DNA of 64,000 bases from UBA1732 sp045114455 (lineage in GTDB: Bacteria > Verrucomicrobiota > Lentisphaeria > Victivallales > UBA1829). The notes beneath the pieces were generated by a model. The model ran no database searches and was not told where the DNA came from. It was given only the letters and a program-made list of their open reading frames with translations. Positions 39,595-47,786 of this stretch are shown in pieces. Location of the stretch: positions 1 to 64,000 of the forward strand of contig JBGUKN010000050.1 of NCBI GenBank assembly GCA_045114455.1, read 5' to 3'. Position numbers and translations under genes: made by a program. Positions within the stretch are counted from its first letter, which is position 1; every line of letters begins with the position of its first letter.

Positions 39595-41661
39595 TCAGCC
39601 GAGCTTGGCGACACTCTCGTCGATCTTCTTCTTGATCGTCTCGAACGCGGCCTGGTTCTGAAGCTGTTCCAGCGTGTTCAGGGCGTTTCTGAACTTGGTG
39701 CGCTCGACGACTTCGTCACCGATGGTCACGCAGATCGTGCCGTCCTGTTCGGGGCGGGACGAGAACGCGGCGTCCATGTCGACCTTGTCTGTATAGTTCT
39801 TGCTGCGGACGTACTCGGAGATCATGCCGATCAGGAGCTGGCCGGGGCAGTTGTCCTGCTTGGCGCAGATCGTGACGGTGATCATGAAGCGTTCCGGAGC
39901 GGTGCCGCGCATGATCGGGATCTTGGCGTCGAAGAGCTGGCTGCGGTTCTGGTAGACCGTGTGCAGCAGGTGGTGCGCCTCGTGGGAACCGGGCTTGCCG
40001 CCGATGTGGTCCTTGTAGCACTGGTCGACCAGGAAGTTGTCCTGGCTCTTCTGGACCTGCTGGGACTTGTCAGCAGCATAAAGGCCCTGCTGGCGCTGAA
40101 TGCGGATCGCGTCCGTGACGCCGACGGGCTGGCCGCCGCCGGAGATGCAGCCGCCGGGGCACGCCATGACTTCGACGAAATCGTAGTGGGCTTTGCCGGA
40201 CCGGACGTCGTTGATGAGGCGCTTGGCGTTGGCGAGGCCGTGGACAACCGCCACATGGATTTCCCTGCCTGCCGCGGTCACGGTGGCTTCCTTGAGGGTG
40301 TTCATGCCGCGGACGGCCTTGAAGTCGACGGAGGCAAGCGGCTTGCCGTCAAGCTTTTCGACCGCATAGCGGAGCGCGGCTTCCATGACGCCGCCGGACG
40401 CGCCGAAGATGACGCCGCCGCCGGTGGCGAATCCCATGGGCATGTCGAACGCTTCGGGCTGGAGCTCATTGAGCTTGATGCCCATCGAATTGATCATGCG
40501 CTGGACTTCGCTGGTGGTCACGACGATGTCGACTTCCTGCTTGCCGTCGACGTTGAACTTCGGCAGCTGGGCCTCGAACTTCTTCGCCGTGCAGGGCATG
40601 ATGGAGACGACCACGAGGTCCTCGCGCTTGCAGCCGAGCTGTTCGGGCAGGACTTTCTTGGCGATGGAGCCGAACATGGCCTGCGGGGAACGGCAGCTGG
40701 AAATATGCGGGATCATTTCGGGGAAGTAGATCTCTGCGAACTTGACCCAGGCGGGGCAGCAGCTGGTGAACATCGGGAGCGTGCCGCCATTGGCGATGCG
40801 GTCGATGAGCTCGGTTGCCTCCTCGAAGATGGTCATGTCGGCGGAGAAGCTGGTGTCATAGACATGCTTGAAGCCCATGAGTTTCAGGGCGGCGACGAGC
40901 TTGCCCGCCACGTTCTCGCCCGGCTTCGCGCCGAAGTACTCGCCCAGCGCCACGCGGACGGCCGGGGCGATCTGCACCACGACGGTCTTGGTGGGGTCGT
41001 ACAGGGCGTCCCACACGCGGTTGCGGTCCTGCTTCGGCACGATCGCGCCGGTGGGGCAGACCGCGGCGCACTGGCCGCAGTTCACGCACTCGACCGCGCC
41101 GAGGGAGGCGCCGAAGGCCGGAGCCACGCGGGCGTTCGAGCCGCGGTTGGAGAAGTCGATCGCGCCGATCCCCTGGATTTCGGAGCAGACGCGCACGCAG
41201 TCGCCGCAGAGCACGCACTTGTTCGGGTCGCGGACGAGCGACGGGGAGGAGAAGTCGATCGGGTCGTCCTTCTTCACGGATTTGAAGCGGATGTCCTGAA
41301 CGCCGAGCTGGAAGGCGATGCGCTGCAGGGTGCAGTTCTCGTTGCGGGCGCAGGTCGGGCATTCGCGGCTGTGGTTGGCGAGCAGGAGTTCCACGCTGAT
41401 CTTGCGCATGTCGCGGATTTCCTTGGTGTCCGTGTGGACGACCATGCCGGGCGCAGGGGCGGTGGAGCAGGACGCCATGATGCCCTTGCCTTCGACGAGG
41501 ACAAGGCAGAGGCGGCACGCGCCGTAGATGCTCAGTTCGGAGTGGTAGCAGAAGGTCGGGATTTCGATTCCGGCCTTGCGGATGACTTCAAGAAGGTTGC
41601 GTTCGTTCGTGAACGTGACTTCCCGTCCGTTGACGGTCAATGTTTTAACGGTATCGGCCAT
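39595..41661 (-). CDS. hydA: [FeFe] hydrogenase catalytic subunit HydA (electron-bifurcating type)
   Basis: 688 residues. Cluster sites in order: [2Fe-2S] C38/C49/C52/C65; His-Cys [4Fe-4S] H97/C101/C104/C110; two ferredoxin [4Fe-4S] sites C149-C159 and C192-C202; then the H-cluster domain with L1 T-S-C301-C302-P, L2 M-P-C357-T-A-K-K and L3 A-C501-P-G-G-C505. All H-cluster ligands and the proton-relay cysteine (C301) are present. The C-terminal ~120 residues (from about 570) carry no cluster motif I recognise. With HydB and HydC it should couple NADH and reduced ferredoxin to H2, as in Thermotoga-type trimers. Maturases HydE/F/G are not in this window. Last gene of the operon. Confidence 0.96.
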   Translation of the reverse strand: MADTVKTLTVNGREVTFTNERNLLEVIRKAGIEIPTFCYHSELSIYGACRLCLVLVEGKGIMASCSTAPAPGMVVHTDTKEIRDMRKISVELLLANHSRECPTCARNENCTLQRIAFQLGVQDIRFKSVKKDDPIDFSSPSLVRDPNKCVLCGDCVRVCSEIQGIGAIDFSNRGSNARVAPAFGASLGAVECVNCGQCAAVCPTGAIVPKQDRNRVWDALYDPTKTVVVQIAPAVRVALGEYFGAKPGENVAGKLVAALKLMGFKHVYDTSFSADMTIFEEATELIDRIANGGTLPMFTSCCPAWVKFAEIYFPEMIPHISSCRSPQAMFGSIAKKVLPEQLGCKREDLVVVSIMPCTAKKFEAQLPKFNVDGKQEVDIVVTTSEVQRMINSMGIKLNELQPEAFDMPMGFATGGGVIFGASGGVMEAALRYAVEKLDGKPLASVDFKAVRGMNTLKEATVTAAGREIHVAVVHGLANAKRLINDVRSGKAHYDFVEVMACPGGCISGGGQPVGVTDAIRIQRQQGLYAADKSQQVQKSQDNFLVDQCYKDHIGGKPGSHEAHHLLHTVYQNRSQLFDAKIPIMRGTAPERFMITVTICAKQDNCPGQLLIGMISEYVRSKNYTDKVDMDAAFSSRPEQDGTICVTIGDEVVERTKFRNALNTLEQLQNQAAFETIKKKIDESVAKLG

Positions 41662-41682
41662 GATGAATGATCCTTATGGTTT

Positions 41683-43593
41683 TCAGATTCCCTTGACTGC
41701 GCCGAACTTGCACGCGGCCTTGCACGCGCCGCACTTGATGCATTTTTCGGGGTCGATGCTGTGCGCGGTCTTCACCTTGCCGGTGATCGCGCCGACGGGG
41801 CACTTGCGGGCGCAGGCCGTGCAGCCTTTGCACTTCGCGGGGTCAATCTCGGGACGGGCGAGCGCCTTGCATTCGCCGGTCGGGCAGATCTTGCGGAAGA
41901 CGTGATCCTCGTACTCCTTGCGGAAATAGCGCAGGGTGGAGAGGACCGGGTTCGGGGCGGTCTTGCCGAGGCCGCAGAGGGAGCCGAGCTGGACGGCCTT
42001 CGCGGTCTTCTCGAGGAGATCGAGCGTCTCGGCCGTGGCGCGGCCTTCGATGATGTCGTCCAGCAGCGCGAGCATCTGCTTCGTGCCTTCGCGGCACGGC
42101 ACGCACTTGCCGCAGGATTCGTTCTGCGTGAATTGCATGAAGAACCGCGCGATGCGGACCATGCAGGTCTGCTTGTTCATGACCACGAGTCCGCCGGAAC
42201 CGACCATGGCGCCCGCGCTCTTTAGGGAGTCGAAGTCGAGCGGGAGGTCGAGGAGGTCGGGGACCAGGCAGCCGCCGGACGGGCCGCCGATCTGCACGGA
42301 CTTGAAGTCTTCGCCGGTCACCTTGCCGGTGTTGTCCGTCACGCCGCCGCCGATGTTGTAGACGATCTCGCGGAGCGTGGTGCCGAACGGGACTTCGATG
42401 AGGCCGGTGTTCGCCACGTGGCCGGTCAGAGCGAACGTCTTCGTGCCGGGGGAGTTCTGCGGGCCGACGGAGCGGTACTTCTCCGCGCCGTTGCGGATGA
42501 TGTACGCCACGGAGGCGAGCGTTTCCACGTTGTTGATGACGGTCGGCTTGCCGTAGAGGCCCTTCTGCGCCGGGAACGGCGGCTTCGGCATCGGCATGCC
42601 GCGCTTGCCTTCCACGGAGGCGATCAGGGCGGTCTCTTCGCCGCAGACGAACGCGCCCGCGCCTTCCATTACGCGGATGGTGAAGCCGAAGTCGGTGCCG
42701 AAGAGGTTCTTGCCGAGCAGGCCGTATTCGGTCGCGTCGGCGATGGCCTTGCGGATGCGTTCGACGGCCAGCGGGTATTCGGCGCGGACGTACACCACGC
42801 CTTCGTCGGCTCCGATCGCGCGGCCCGCGATCATCATGCCTTCGAGCACGGCGTGCGGATTGCCTTCCATGACGGAGCGGTCCATGAACGCGCCCGGGTC
42901 GCCTTCGTCGCCGTTGCAGATGACGTATTTCTTATCGTTCTGGGAAGCGAGCGTGAATTTCCACTTGAGGCCGGTGGGGAAGCCGCCGCCGCCACGGCCG
43001 CGGAGACCGGCGTCGATCATGGTCTGGCAGACCTGTTCCGGGGTCATCTCGGTGATGGCCTTGCGGGCGCCGATGTAACCCTCGCGGGCGATGTATTCCT
43101 CGACGTCGTCGGGCTCGATCATGTAGTTGGCCAGCACGACGCGGGTCTGGCGGGAGTAGAACGCGATCTCGTCCTCGTGGCGGCAGGCCTTGCCGCTGAC
43201 GGGGTCGACGTAGACCAGACGGTCGATGATCTCGCCGCCGATGAGCGTCACATGGACGATCTCGGCCGCGTCTTCGGGCTTCACGTGGCAATAGAAGATC
43301 CCTTCGGGTTCGATTCGGAGGATCGGGCCCATCTGGCAGAATCCCTGGCAGCCGGACTTGGAGAAGTAGGTGACGCCCTCGTTCTTCGAGCAGTCGTGGC
43401 GGTCGAGGACGACTTCGATGTGTTCGCCTGCTTTTTCGAGCTCGGCGCAGATGGCGTCGCGGACCTTCATGGAACCGTTGGCGATGCAGCCGGTGCCGCC
43501 GCAGATGATGATGCGGCGTTTGAGCTTGGCGACGACTTTTTTATAGTTCGCGGCGATCTCTTCCAGATTCGGCGTTTTGATTTCGGTGCTCAT
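41683..43593 (-). CDS. hydB: Hydrogenase subunit HydB (NuoF-like, NADH/FMN)
   Basis: 636 residues. An N-terminal thioredoxin-like [2Fe-2S] domain (cysteines near 31, 36, 82, 86) precedes the NuoF-type core with G-R-G-G-G-G-F-P-T-G near 195 (NADH/FMN loop) and C-N-G-D-E-G-D-P-G-A-F near 222. The [4Fe-4S] motif S-C-G-K-C-V-P-C-R-E-G lies near 490. Two ferredoxin-type [4Fe-4S] motifs are at the C-terminus (C-K-G-C-T-A-C-A-R-K-C-P and C-I-K-C-G-A-C-K-A-A-C). This is the flavin subunit where NADH is oxidised or formed. It lies 18 bases after hydC and 21 before hydA. Confidence 0.96.
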   Translation of the reverse strand: MSTEIKTPNLEEIAANYKKVVAKLKRRIIICGGTGCIANGSMKVRDAICAELEKAGEHIEVVLDRHDCSKNEGVTYFSKSGCQGFCQMGPILRIEPEGIFYCHVKPEDAAEIVHVTLIGGEIIDRLVYVDPVSGKACRHEDEIAFYSRQTRVVLANYMIEPDDVEEYIAREGYIGARKAITEMTPEQVCQTMIDAGLRGRGGGGFPTGLKWKFTLASQNDKKYVICNGDEGDPGAFMDRSVMEGNPHAVLEGMMIAGRAIGADEGVVYVRAEYPLAVERIRKAIADATEYGLLGKNLFGTDFGFTIRVMEGAGAFVCGEETALIASVEGKRGMPMPKPPFPAQKGLYGKPTVINNVETLASVAYIIRNGAEKYRSVGPQNSPGTKTFALTGHVANTGLIEVPFGTTLREIVYNIGGGVTDNTGKVTGEDFKSVQIGGPSGGCLVPDLLDLPLDFDSLKSAGAMVGSGGLVVMNKQTCMVRIARFFMQFTQNESCGKCVPCREGTKQMLALLDDIIEGRATAETLDLLEKTAKAVQLGSLCGLGKTAPNPVLSTLRYFRKEYEDHVFRKICPTGECKALARPEIDPAKCKGCTACARKCPVGAITGKVKTAHSIDPEKCIKCGACKAACKFGAVKGI

Positions 43594-43611
43594 CGTATGT
43601 GATTCCCTTCG

Positions 43612-44139
43612 TTACTTGGTTTCGGATTCCGCGGCGGCGGCTTCGGCGGCCGTGATCTCGTCGATGATCTTCTCGACCTGTTCCGGGGTGGCCTGGCCGT
43701 GGACTTCGCCGTCGATGACGATCACGGGGGCAAGGCCGCAGGCGCCGAGGCAGTTCACGATCTCGACGGTGAAGAGGAGATCGTCGGTCGTGCGTTTCTC
43801 GTCGCTGAGGCCGAGCTTCTTGTAGATGGCCTCGAGCAGTCCCATGGACTTTTTCACGTGGCAGGCGGTGCCGTCGCAGAGGCGGAAGATGTGTTTTCCC
43901 TTGGGGTTCAGGGAGAAGTGGGCGTAGAACGTCGCCACGCCGTACACATGCGCCACGGGCACGTCAAGCGACGTGGCCACATAGCTGATGACGTCCTTCG
44001 AGAGGTACTTGTAAACTTCCTGCACCTCCTGAAGGATCGGGATGAGCCGGGAGGGGTCGTTCCCGTTCTTTTCGAGGATCTCGTTGACCGCGGCGAGGTG
44101 GTGCACCATCGCGCGCGTCTTTTCCAGGGTTTCCTGCAT
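43612..44139 (-). CDS. hydC: Hydrogenase subunit HydC (NuoE-like [2Fe-2S])
   Basis: 175 residues with the NuoE thioredoxin-like fold. The [2Fe-2S] ligands are C88 and C93 (C-D-G-T-A-C) and C130 and C134 (C-L-G-A-C). The family passes electrons between the flavin subunit and the other clusters. The start at 44139 was chosen because GGAG lies 6 bases before it; the upstream ATG at 44151 lacks a ribosome site and overlaps that GGAG. The C-terminus is Ala/Glu-rich. Confidence 0.93.
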   Translation of the reverse strand: MQETLEKTRAMVHHLAAVNEILEKNGNDPSRLIPILQEVQEVYKYLSKDVISYVATSLDVPVAHVYGVATFYAHFSLNPKGKHIFRLCDGTACHVKKSMGLLEAIYKKLGLSDEKRTTDDLLFTVEIVNCLGACGLAPVIVIDGEVHGQATPEQVEKIIDEITAAEAAAAESETK

Positions 44140-44197
44140 AGGTTTCTCCATGGGGTTGATGTGTGGGTTAGGGTATTGGAAATCGGTTTGTGATTCG

Positions 44198-45382
44198 TTA
44201 AACGTATTTGATGATGACTTTCTTCAGGTACTGGGTCTCCAGCGTCCGCGCCAGACGCTGCACGATGTTCCGCCGCAGCTCCAGGTCGTGCGGCAGGTTC
44301 GGGTCCTGGTGCGCCTCGTTGATGCGCGTCCCGACCAGGAACGTGATCACGTCGTTGCGGAGCATCAGCCCGGTCAGCAGTCCGGCGGGGTCGTTGCGGC
44401 GCACGCTGCCCATCGACTCCAGGTACGTCGCCGCTTTCGAGAGCGTGAAGATGCCTTCCGTCACGAGGTTGACGCCGTCCATGGTCGACATCGGGGGCAT
44501 GTCCGGGGAAATGCTCGAGAGGTCCATTTTCAGTTCGCGGCCGAGTTCGCGCGACACGATCTCCGCGCTGGTGCCGCCGCAGATCGCCTTGTCGCCCACG
44601 AAATTCTTCAGGAACGACGCGCATTCGGCGTCGCGGGCGGAATCGTAGGGCGGCCCGGTGAAGAGCAGCATCTCGCGCGGCAGCCGGAAATACAGCGCGG
44701 CGCAGGTCATGTCGTCCTTGTTGATGTTGTGCGGCTCCTTGCTGATCGCTTCGCCGATCACATGCTCCGCGACCTCGTAGGAGGACGCGTCCGGGCAGTT
44801 GTTCAGATAATCAACCAGATAGTCCGACACGCCGCTTTCGCGCCAGCCGAGCGGGAGATCATCCGAGCCGATCGCGGCTTGGGTGACGCCGTCGGAGAAG
44901 AAGACGATCCGGTCCCACATGTCGACCTTGAAATGGTATACTTTCATGCTGCGGTTGTCGTATTTGGACGGGTTCAGCTCGTCGTAGGGCACGGGCACGA
45001 CCTTGTCGTTGCGGAGCAGCACGAACGCCGGATTGCCCATCTCGATGATGCGGACGTTGCCGTCCGGCCAGGCGTTCAGGATCGTGAACGTGGCGTAGCT
45101 GATCTTGCGGACCTGGCAGATCGGCAGGGCGTCCATCATGATCTCGGCGGCGTGCAGGATGCCGCGGGGACCGTTGAGCTCGTTGGCGAACTTCAGCGCC
45201 ATGGTCGCGGTCATGGAGGCCAGGATATTGGCCTTCACGCCGCTGCCCAGACCGTCCGACAGCACGGCCACCACGCGCGAATCCTCCATGTTCTTGATGA
45301 ACTTGAAGGCGTCGCCGCAGATGTCCTCGCCGTGCTTGCGGCACTGGCTGAATCCGAGGTCTACGAAGAATGGTTCGCTCAT
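44198..45382 (-). CDS. SpoIIE/PP2C-family serine phosphatase linked to hydrogen sensing
   Basis: The 394-residue protein has a PP2C/SpoIIE phosphatase domain (about 1-230): metal-site motifs G-E-D-I-C-G-D near 18-24, L-S-D-G-L-G-S-G near 41-48, F-F-S-D-G-V-T near 164 and D-D-M-T near 227. The C-terminal half (235-394) has no recognised domain. Such phosphatases commonly act on anti-anti-sigma proteins or Ser/Thr-phosphorylated regulators. It lies between the sensory hydrogenase gene (18-base gap) and hydC (58-base gap), so it is probably the signal output of the sensor. No kinase or anti-sigma gene is next to it, so the target is unknown. Confidence 0.85.
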   Translation of the reverse strand: MSEPFFVDLGFSQCRKHGEDICGDAFKFIKNMEDSRVVAVLSDGLGSGVKANILASMTATMALKFANELNGPRGILHAAEIMMDALPICQVRKISYATFTILNAWPDGNVRIIEMGNPAFVLLRNDKVVPVPYDELNPSKYDNRSMKVYHFKVDMWDRIVFFSDGVTQAAIGSDDLPLGWRESGVSDYLVDYLNNCPDASSYEVAEHVIGEAISKEPHNINKDDMTCAALYFRLPREMLLFTGPPYDSARDAECASFLKNFVGDKAICGGTSAEIVSRELGRELKMDLSSISPDMPPMSTMDGVNLVTEGIFTLSKAATYLESMGSVRRNDPAGLLTGLMLRNDVITFLVGTRINEAHQDPNLPHDLELRRNIVQRLARTLETQYLKKVIIKYV

Positions 45383-45400
45383 GCTCCCGTCACCCAGCGA

Positions 45401-47140
45401 TCATTTGTATTTCTTCCGGAATTCGTCATCGGCCGGCGAATCCGCATAGTTTTCCGCGATGGAGCGCAGCAGCATCTCCGTGTCGGCCATGTGCTCGCCG
45501 AGCTTGCAGGCGATGTCCTGCACCGTCGCCAGGTTCTTGCGGATCACTTCGCGTGCCTGGGCGGCGATCTCCTCGCGGCGGAACTCCGTGCGCGTGACGT
45601 CGAACATCATCGCGCCGACGACCTGTCCCGGGTCGATATTGAAAATGTAAAGGCTTATAAGCCGTCCGTTCACGTGGATCGTGTCGCGCGAAAGCTCTTC
45701 CTTCGTGGTCAGGACCTCGCGGAAGAGGTCGGAGAAATTGATGAAGGTATCAAGCGCGGCGCCCGCCATGCCGGGAAGCACGCTCCAGACGTCGAGCGCG
45801 GCTTCCCCGCAGAGTTCGGCGAACCTGTGGTTGGATTCGATGAGCGTGAGGCTCTGGTCCACGATCACGACCGCCGCCGGGATGCACCGCAGGATGGCGT
45901 TGGACTTCTTCTGCGCGAGTTTCCGCATGTAGGAGACGCACATGTTCGGCTCGGCCTTGCCCGCGATCAGCGCCTTCGCGAAGTTCAGGCAGGTATTGTA
46001 CCCGCAGCCGCCGCAGTTCAACTCGTCTTCCTTGTTCTTCTTGCCGACCCGGAGCAGCGCCTGACGGATCTCGTGCAGGGAAACGTCTTTTCCCGCCGCG
46101 GGCTCCTCCTTGTAATCCAGGTCCAGCGTCACGCCCGGTTCGCGGTCCGCCACCGTCTCCGGCACGTCCGCCATCCGAAGAATGCGGAGGCGTTCCATCA
46201 GGCCGGGGGCGCCGTGCTCGGTGCCGGGTCCGTGGACGCAGCCGCCCTGGCAGGCGAGCGTTTCCAGGAAGACCGGTTCGCGGATGTCGCGCGGATGAAG
46301 CCCCTCGAGCGTGAGGCGGAGACTGTCGAGCCCGGTCACGGCGACGTATTTCACATGGCCGCAGCCCGGATGAAGCTTGATCGTGTCGTTCATGCCGCCT
46401 TCGATCGGGTACAGCGTGCCTTCGCGAGCGGTCTGCGGCACGAAGACGTCCTCATCGGTCGTTTCCACGCGCCACGGGTCGATCTGCATGCTGCGGAACC
46501 ACTGGCGCAGACGCGAGAACAGCATCGCCAGCGAGATCAGGTCGCCGTGCCGGTCGGATTCGTTCTTCTTCGCGATGCACGGACCGATGAACACCACTTT
46601 CGCATTCTCGCCGAATTCCTTCTTCAATATTTTCGCGTGTGTCAGCGCGGGCGACAGCACCTTCGTGATGCACGGCGCGAACTCCGGCATGTATTTGCAG
46701 ATGAAATCGTCCACCACGGGACACGCGGACGAAATCTTCAGTCCGCTCCTGAAATCCTTCAGCTCCAGCGCAAGCGCGTCCGACACCGCCTGCGCGCCGA
46801 TCGCAGTCTCGCCGACTCCGGCAAATCCGAGCTTCTTCAGCGAGGCGATCATGTTCTTCGCCGGAAGCCCCTTGAACTCGCTCACCCACGAGGGCGCCAG
46901 CGAGACATAGACGGGATCGGGGCCGAGGATGAGCTGGCGGGCGCGCGTCATATCGTCGCGGATCTTCTTGGCATGGACGGGGCAGACTTCCACGCAGCCG
47001 CCGCACGCGATGCAGAGTTCGGGCATGACGGAGGCGTGTCCCTCCTCGACCTTGATCGCCTTGACGGGGCAGCGCCGGACGCATTTGAAGCAGTCCTGGC
47101 ACTCGGCGTCGGCGGTAAATACCGGATATCCCTGGTTCAT
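45401..47140 (-). CDS. hydS: Group C-like sensory [FeFe] hydrogenase with PAS domain (HydS type)
   Basis: 579 residues. Two [4Fe-4S] sites (C14/C17/C20/C24 and C43/C46/C49/C53) precede an H-cluster domain with altered loops: L1 S-S-A139-C140-P, L2 G186-P-C188-I-A-K-K, L3 A-C297-Q-G-G-C301. The proton-relay cysteine of catalytic enzymes is Ala and the L2 methionine is Gly, while the cluster ligands stay. A further [4Fe-4S] site (C376, C379, C384, C401) leads to a PAS domain (about 410-520) and a helical C-terminus. This layout is known for sensory hydrogenases proposed to report H2 or redox state. It is followed by a PP2C phosphatase and the HydCBA genes. Confidence 0.88.
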   Translation of the reverse strand: MNQGYPVFTADAECQDCFKCVRRCPVKAIKVEEGHASVMPELCIACGGCVEVCPVHAKKIRDDMTRARQLILGPDPVYVSLAPSWVSEFKGLPAKNMIASLKKLGFAGVGETAIGAQAVSDALALELKDFRSGLKISSACPVVDDFICKYMPEFAPCITKVLSPALTHAKILKKEFGENAKVVFIGPCIAKKNESDRHGDLISLAMLFSRLRQWFRSMQIDPWRVETTDEDVFVPQTAREGTLYPIEGGMNDTIKLHPGCGHVKYVAVTGLDSLRLTLEGLHPRDIREPVFLETLACQGGCVHGPGTEHGAPGLMERLRILRMADVPETVADREPGVTLDLDYKEEPAAGKDVSLHEIRQALLRVGKKNKEDELNCGGCGYNTCLNFAKALIAGKAEPNMCVSYMRKLAQKKSNAILRCIPAAVVIVDQSLTLIESNHRFAELCGEAALDVWSVLPGMAGAALDTFINFSDLFREVLTTKEELSRDTIHVNGRLISLYIFNIDPGQVVGAMMFDVTRTEFRREEIAAQAREVIRKNLATVQDIACKLGEHMADTEMLLRSIAENYADSPADDEFRKKYK

Positions 47141-47153
47141 TGGTCCCGTCCTG

Positions 47154-47402
47154 TCATTGTTTCGCGAGGAATTCGCGGTTCAGAATATCGATCAGGGCTT
47201 CCCTGCTCACATGGCTGTAAGTCGTATCGTCGATGATGATGTTCGGCCCTTCGGAGCAGATGCCCGCGCAGCAGCGGCCGGAAAGAAGCACGTCCGCCTG
47301 CAGGTTGTTCGATTTCAGGAAATCCTCGATCACGCGGAGGTTCTCCTCGTTGCCGCGGGCAAAGCAGCTGCTTCCCATACAGATGACGATCTTGCGTTTC
47401 AT
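47154..47402 (-). CDS. Thioredoxin-like [2Fe-2S] ferredoxin
   Basis: The 82-residue protein is a minimal thioredoxin-like [2Fe-2S] ferredoxin: C8 and C13 (I-C-M-G-S-S-C) and C44/C45 and C49 (G-R-C-C-A-G-I-C). It is the same fold as HydC and the HydB N-terminus but free-standing. It is the first gene of the hydrogenase operon, 13 bases before the sensory hydrogenase, and could feed electrons to that sensor. The ATG at 47402 has GGAG about 8 bases upstream. Confidence 0.88.
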   Translation of the reverse strand: MKRKIVICMGSSCFARGNEENLRVIEDFLKSNNLQADVLLSGRCCAGICSEGPNIIIDDTTYSHVSREALIDILNREFLAKQ

Positions 47403-47485
47403 AAACGGCTCCAGTTATGCAGTGAAATAAATGTAGACAGTTCGGAAACAACTCGAAACGGGCGGCGGAGAAGACCGGCGGCCGC

Positions 47486-47507
47486 ATTCGATATTTTTTT
47501 ATCGAAT
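47486..47507 (-). promoter_or_regulatory. Perfect inverted repeat at the hydrogenase operon start site
   Basis: ATTCGATA and TATCGAAT, separated by six T residues, form a perfect 8-bp inverted repeat. It begins 5 bases downstream of the proposed -10 box, so it spans the expected transcript start. A regulator bound there would block initiation. It is not a Rex or FNR consensus that I recognise. Confidence 0.55.
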
Positions 47508-47511
47508 ATAT

Positions 47512-47540
47512 AATTTACTCCCATTTCCCCGATTTTTCAA
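47512..47540 (-). promoter_or_regulatory. Promoter of the hydrogenase operon
   Basis: TTGAAA (47535-47540) and TAAATT (47512-47517) are 17 bases apart, reading leftward, about 110 bases before the first gene. Confidence 0.55.
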
Positions 47541-47786
47541 ATCGTTTTCCTGAAAAATGCTTAAAAACTAACGATTTTTCTTTCCGGTGCGCGACATTCG
47601 GCACGTTTCTTTTCGAGATACCGGATAGATCAGCTATATTTCTTTACAAAGATGCCTGGAAACACACCGCGGTCGAACGAATCGTTATTCATCCGAATCG
47701 CGGACGCCCGGATAAAATTCCGCCCGTTCCGTCCTTTTCCGGTAACGAAGGCGGGATGTCTGAGAGTCCCGCCCGGAAGACGAAGC

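Larger units (their letters stand above)
47403..47786. other. Intergenic region with the hydrogenase promoter; no gene
   Basis: About 380 bases lie between the start of the hydrogenase operon and the end of the CDF transporter gene, both read leftward. Apart from the promoter and inverted repeat at 47486-47540, the part from 47541 to 47786 is AT-rich and holds no convincing gene or terminator. Confidence 0.6.

Noticed and set aside
39439..41670. 743-codon plus-strand frame opposite hydA
   Set aside because: Antisense shadow; the real gene is hydA with all cluster ligands.
44042..47236. 1064-codon plus-strand frame opposite the sensory hydrogenase
   Set aside because: Val/Asp/His-rich mirror composition typical of antisense frames in GC-rich DNA; the minus strand encodes clear Fe-S proteins.
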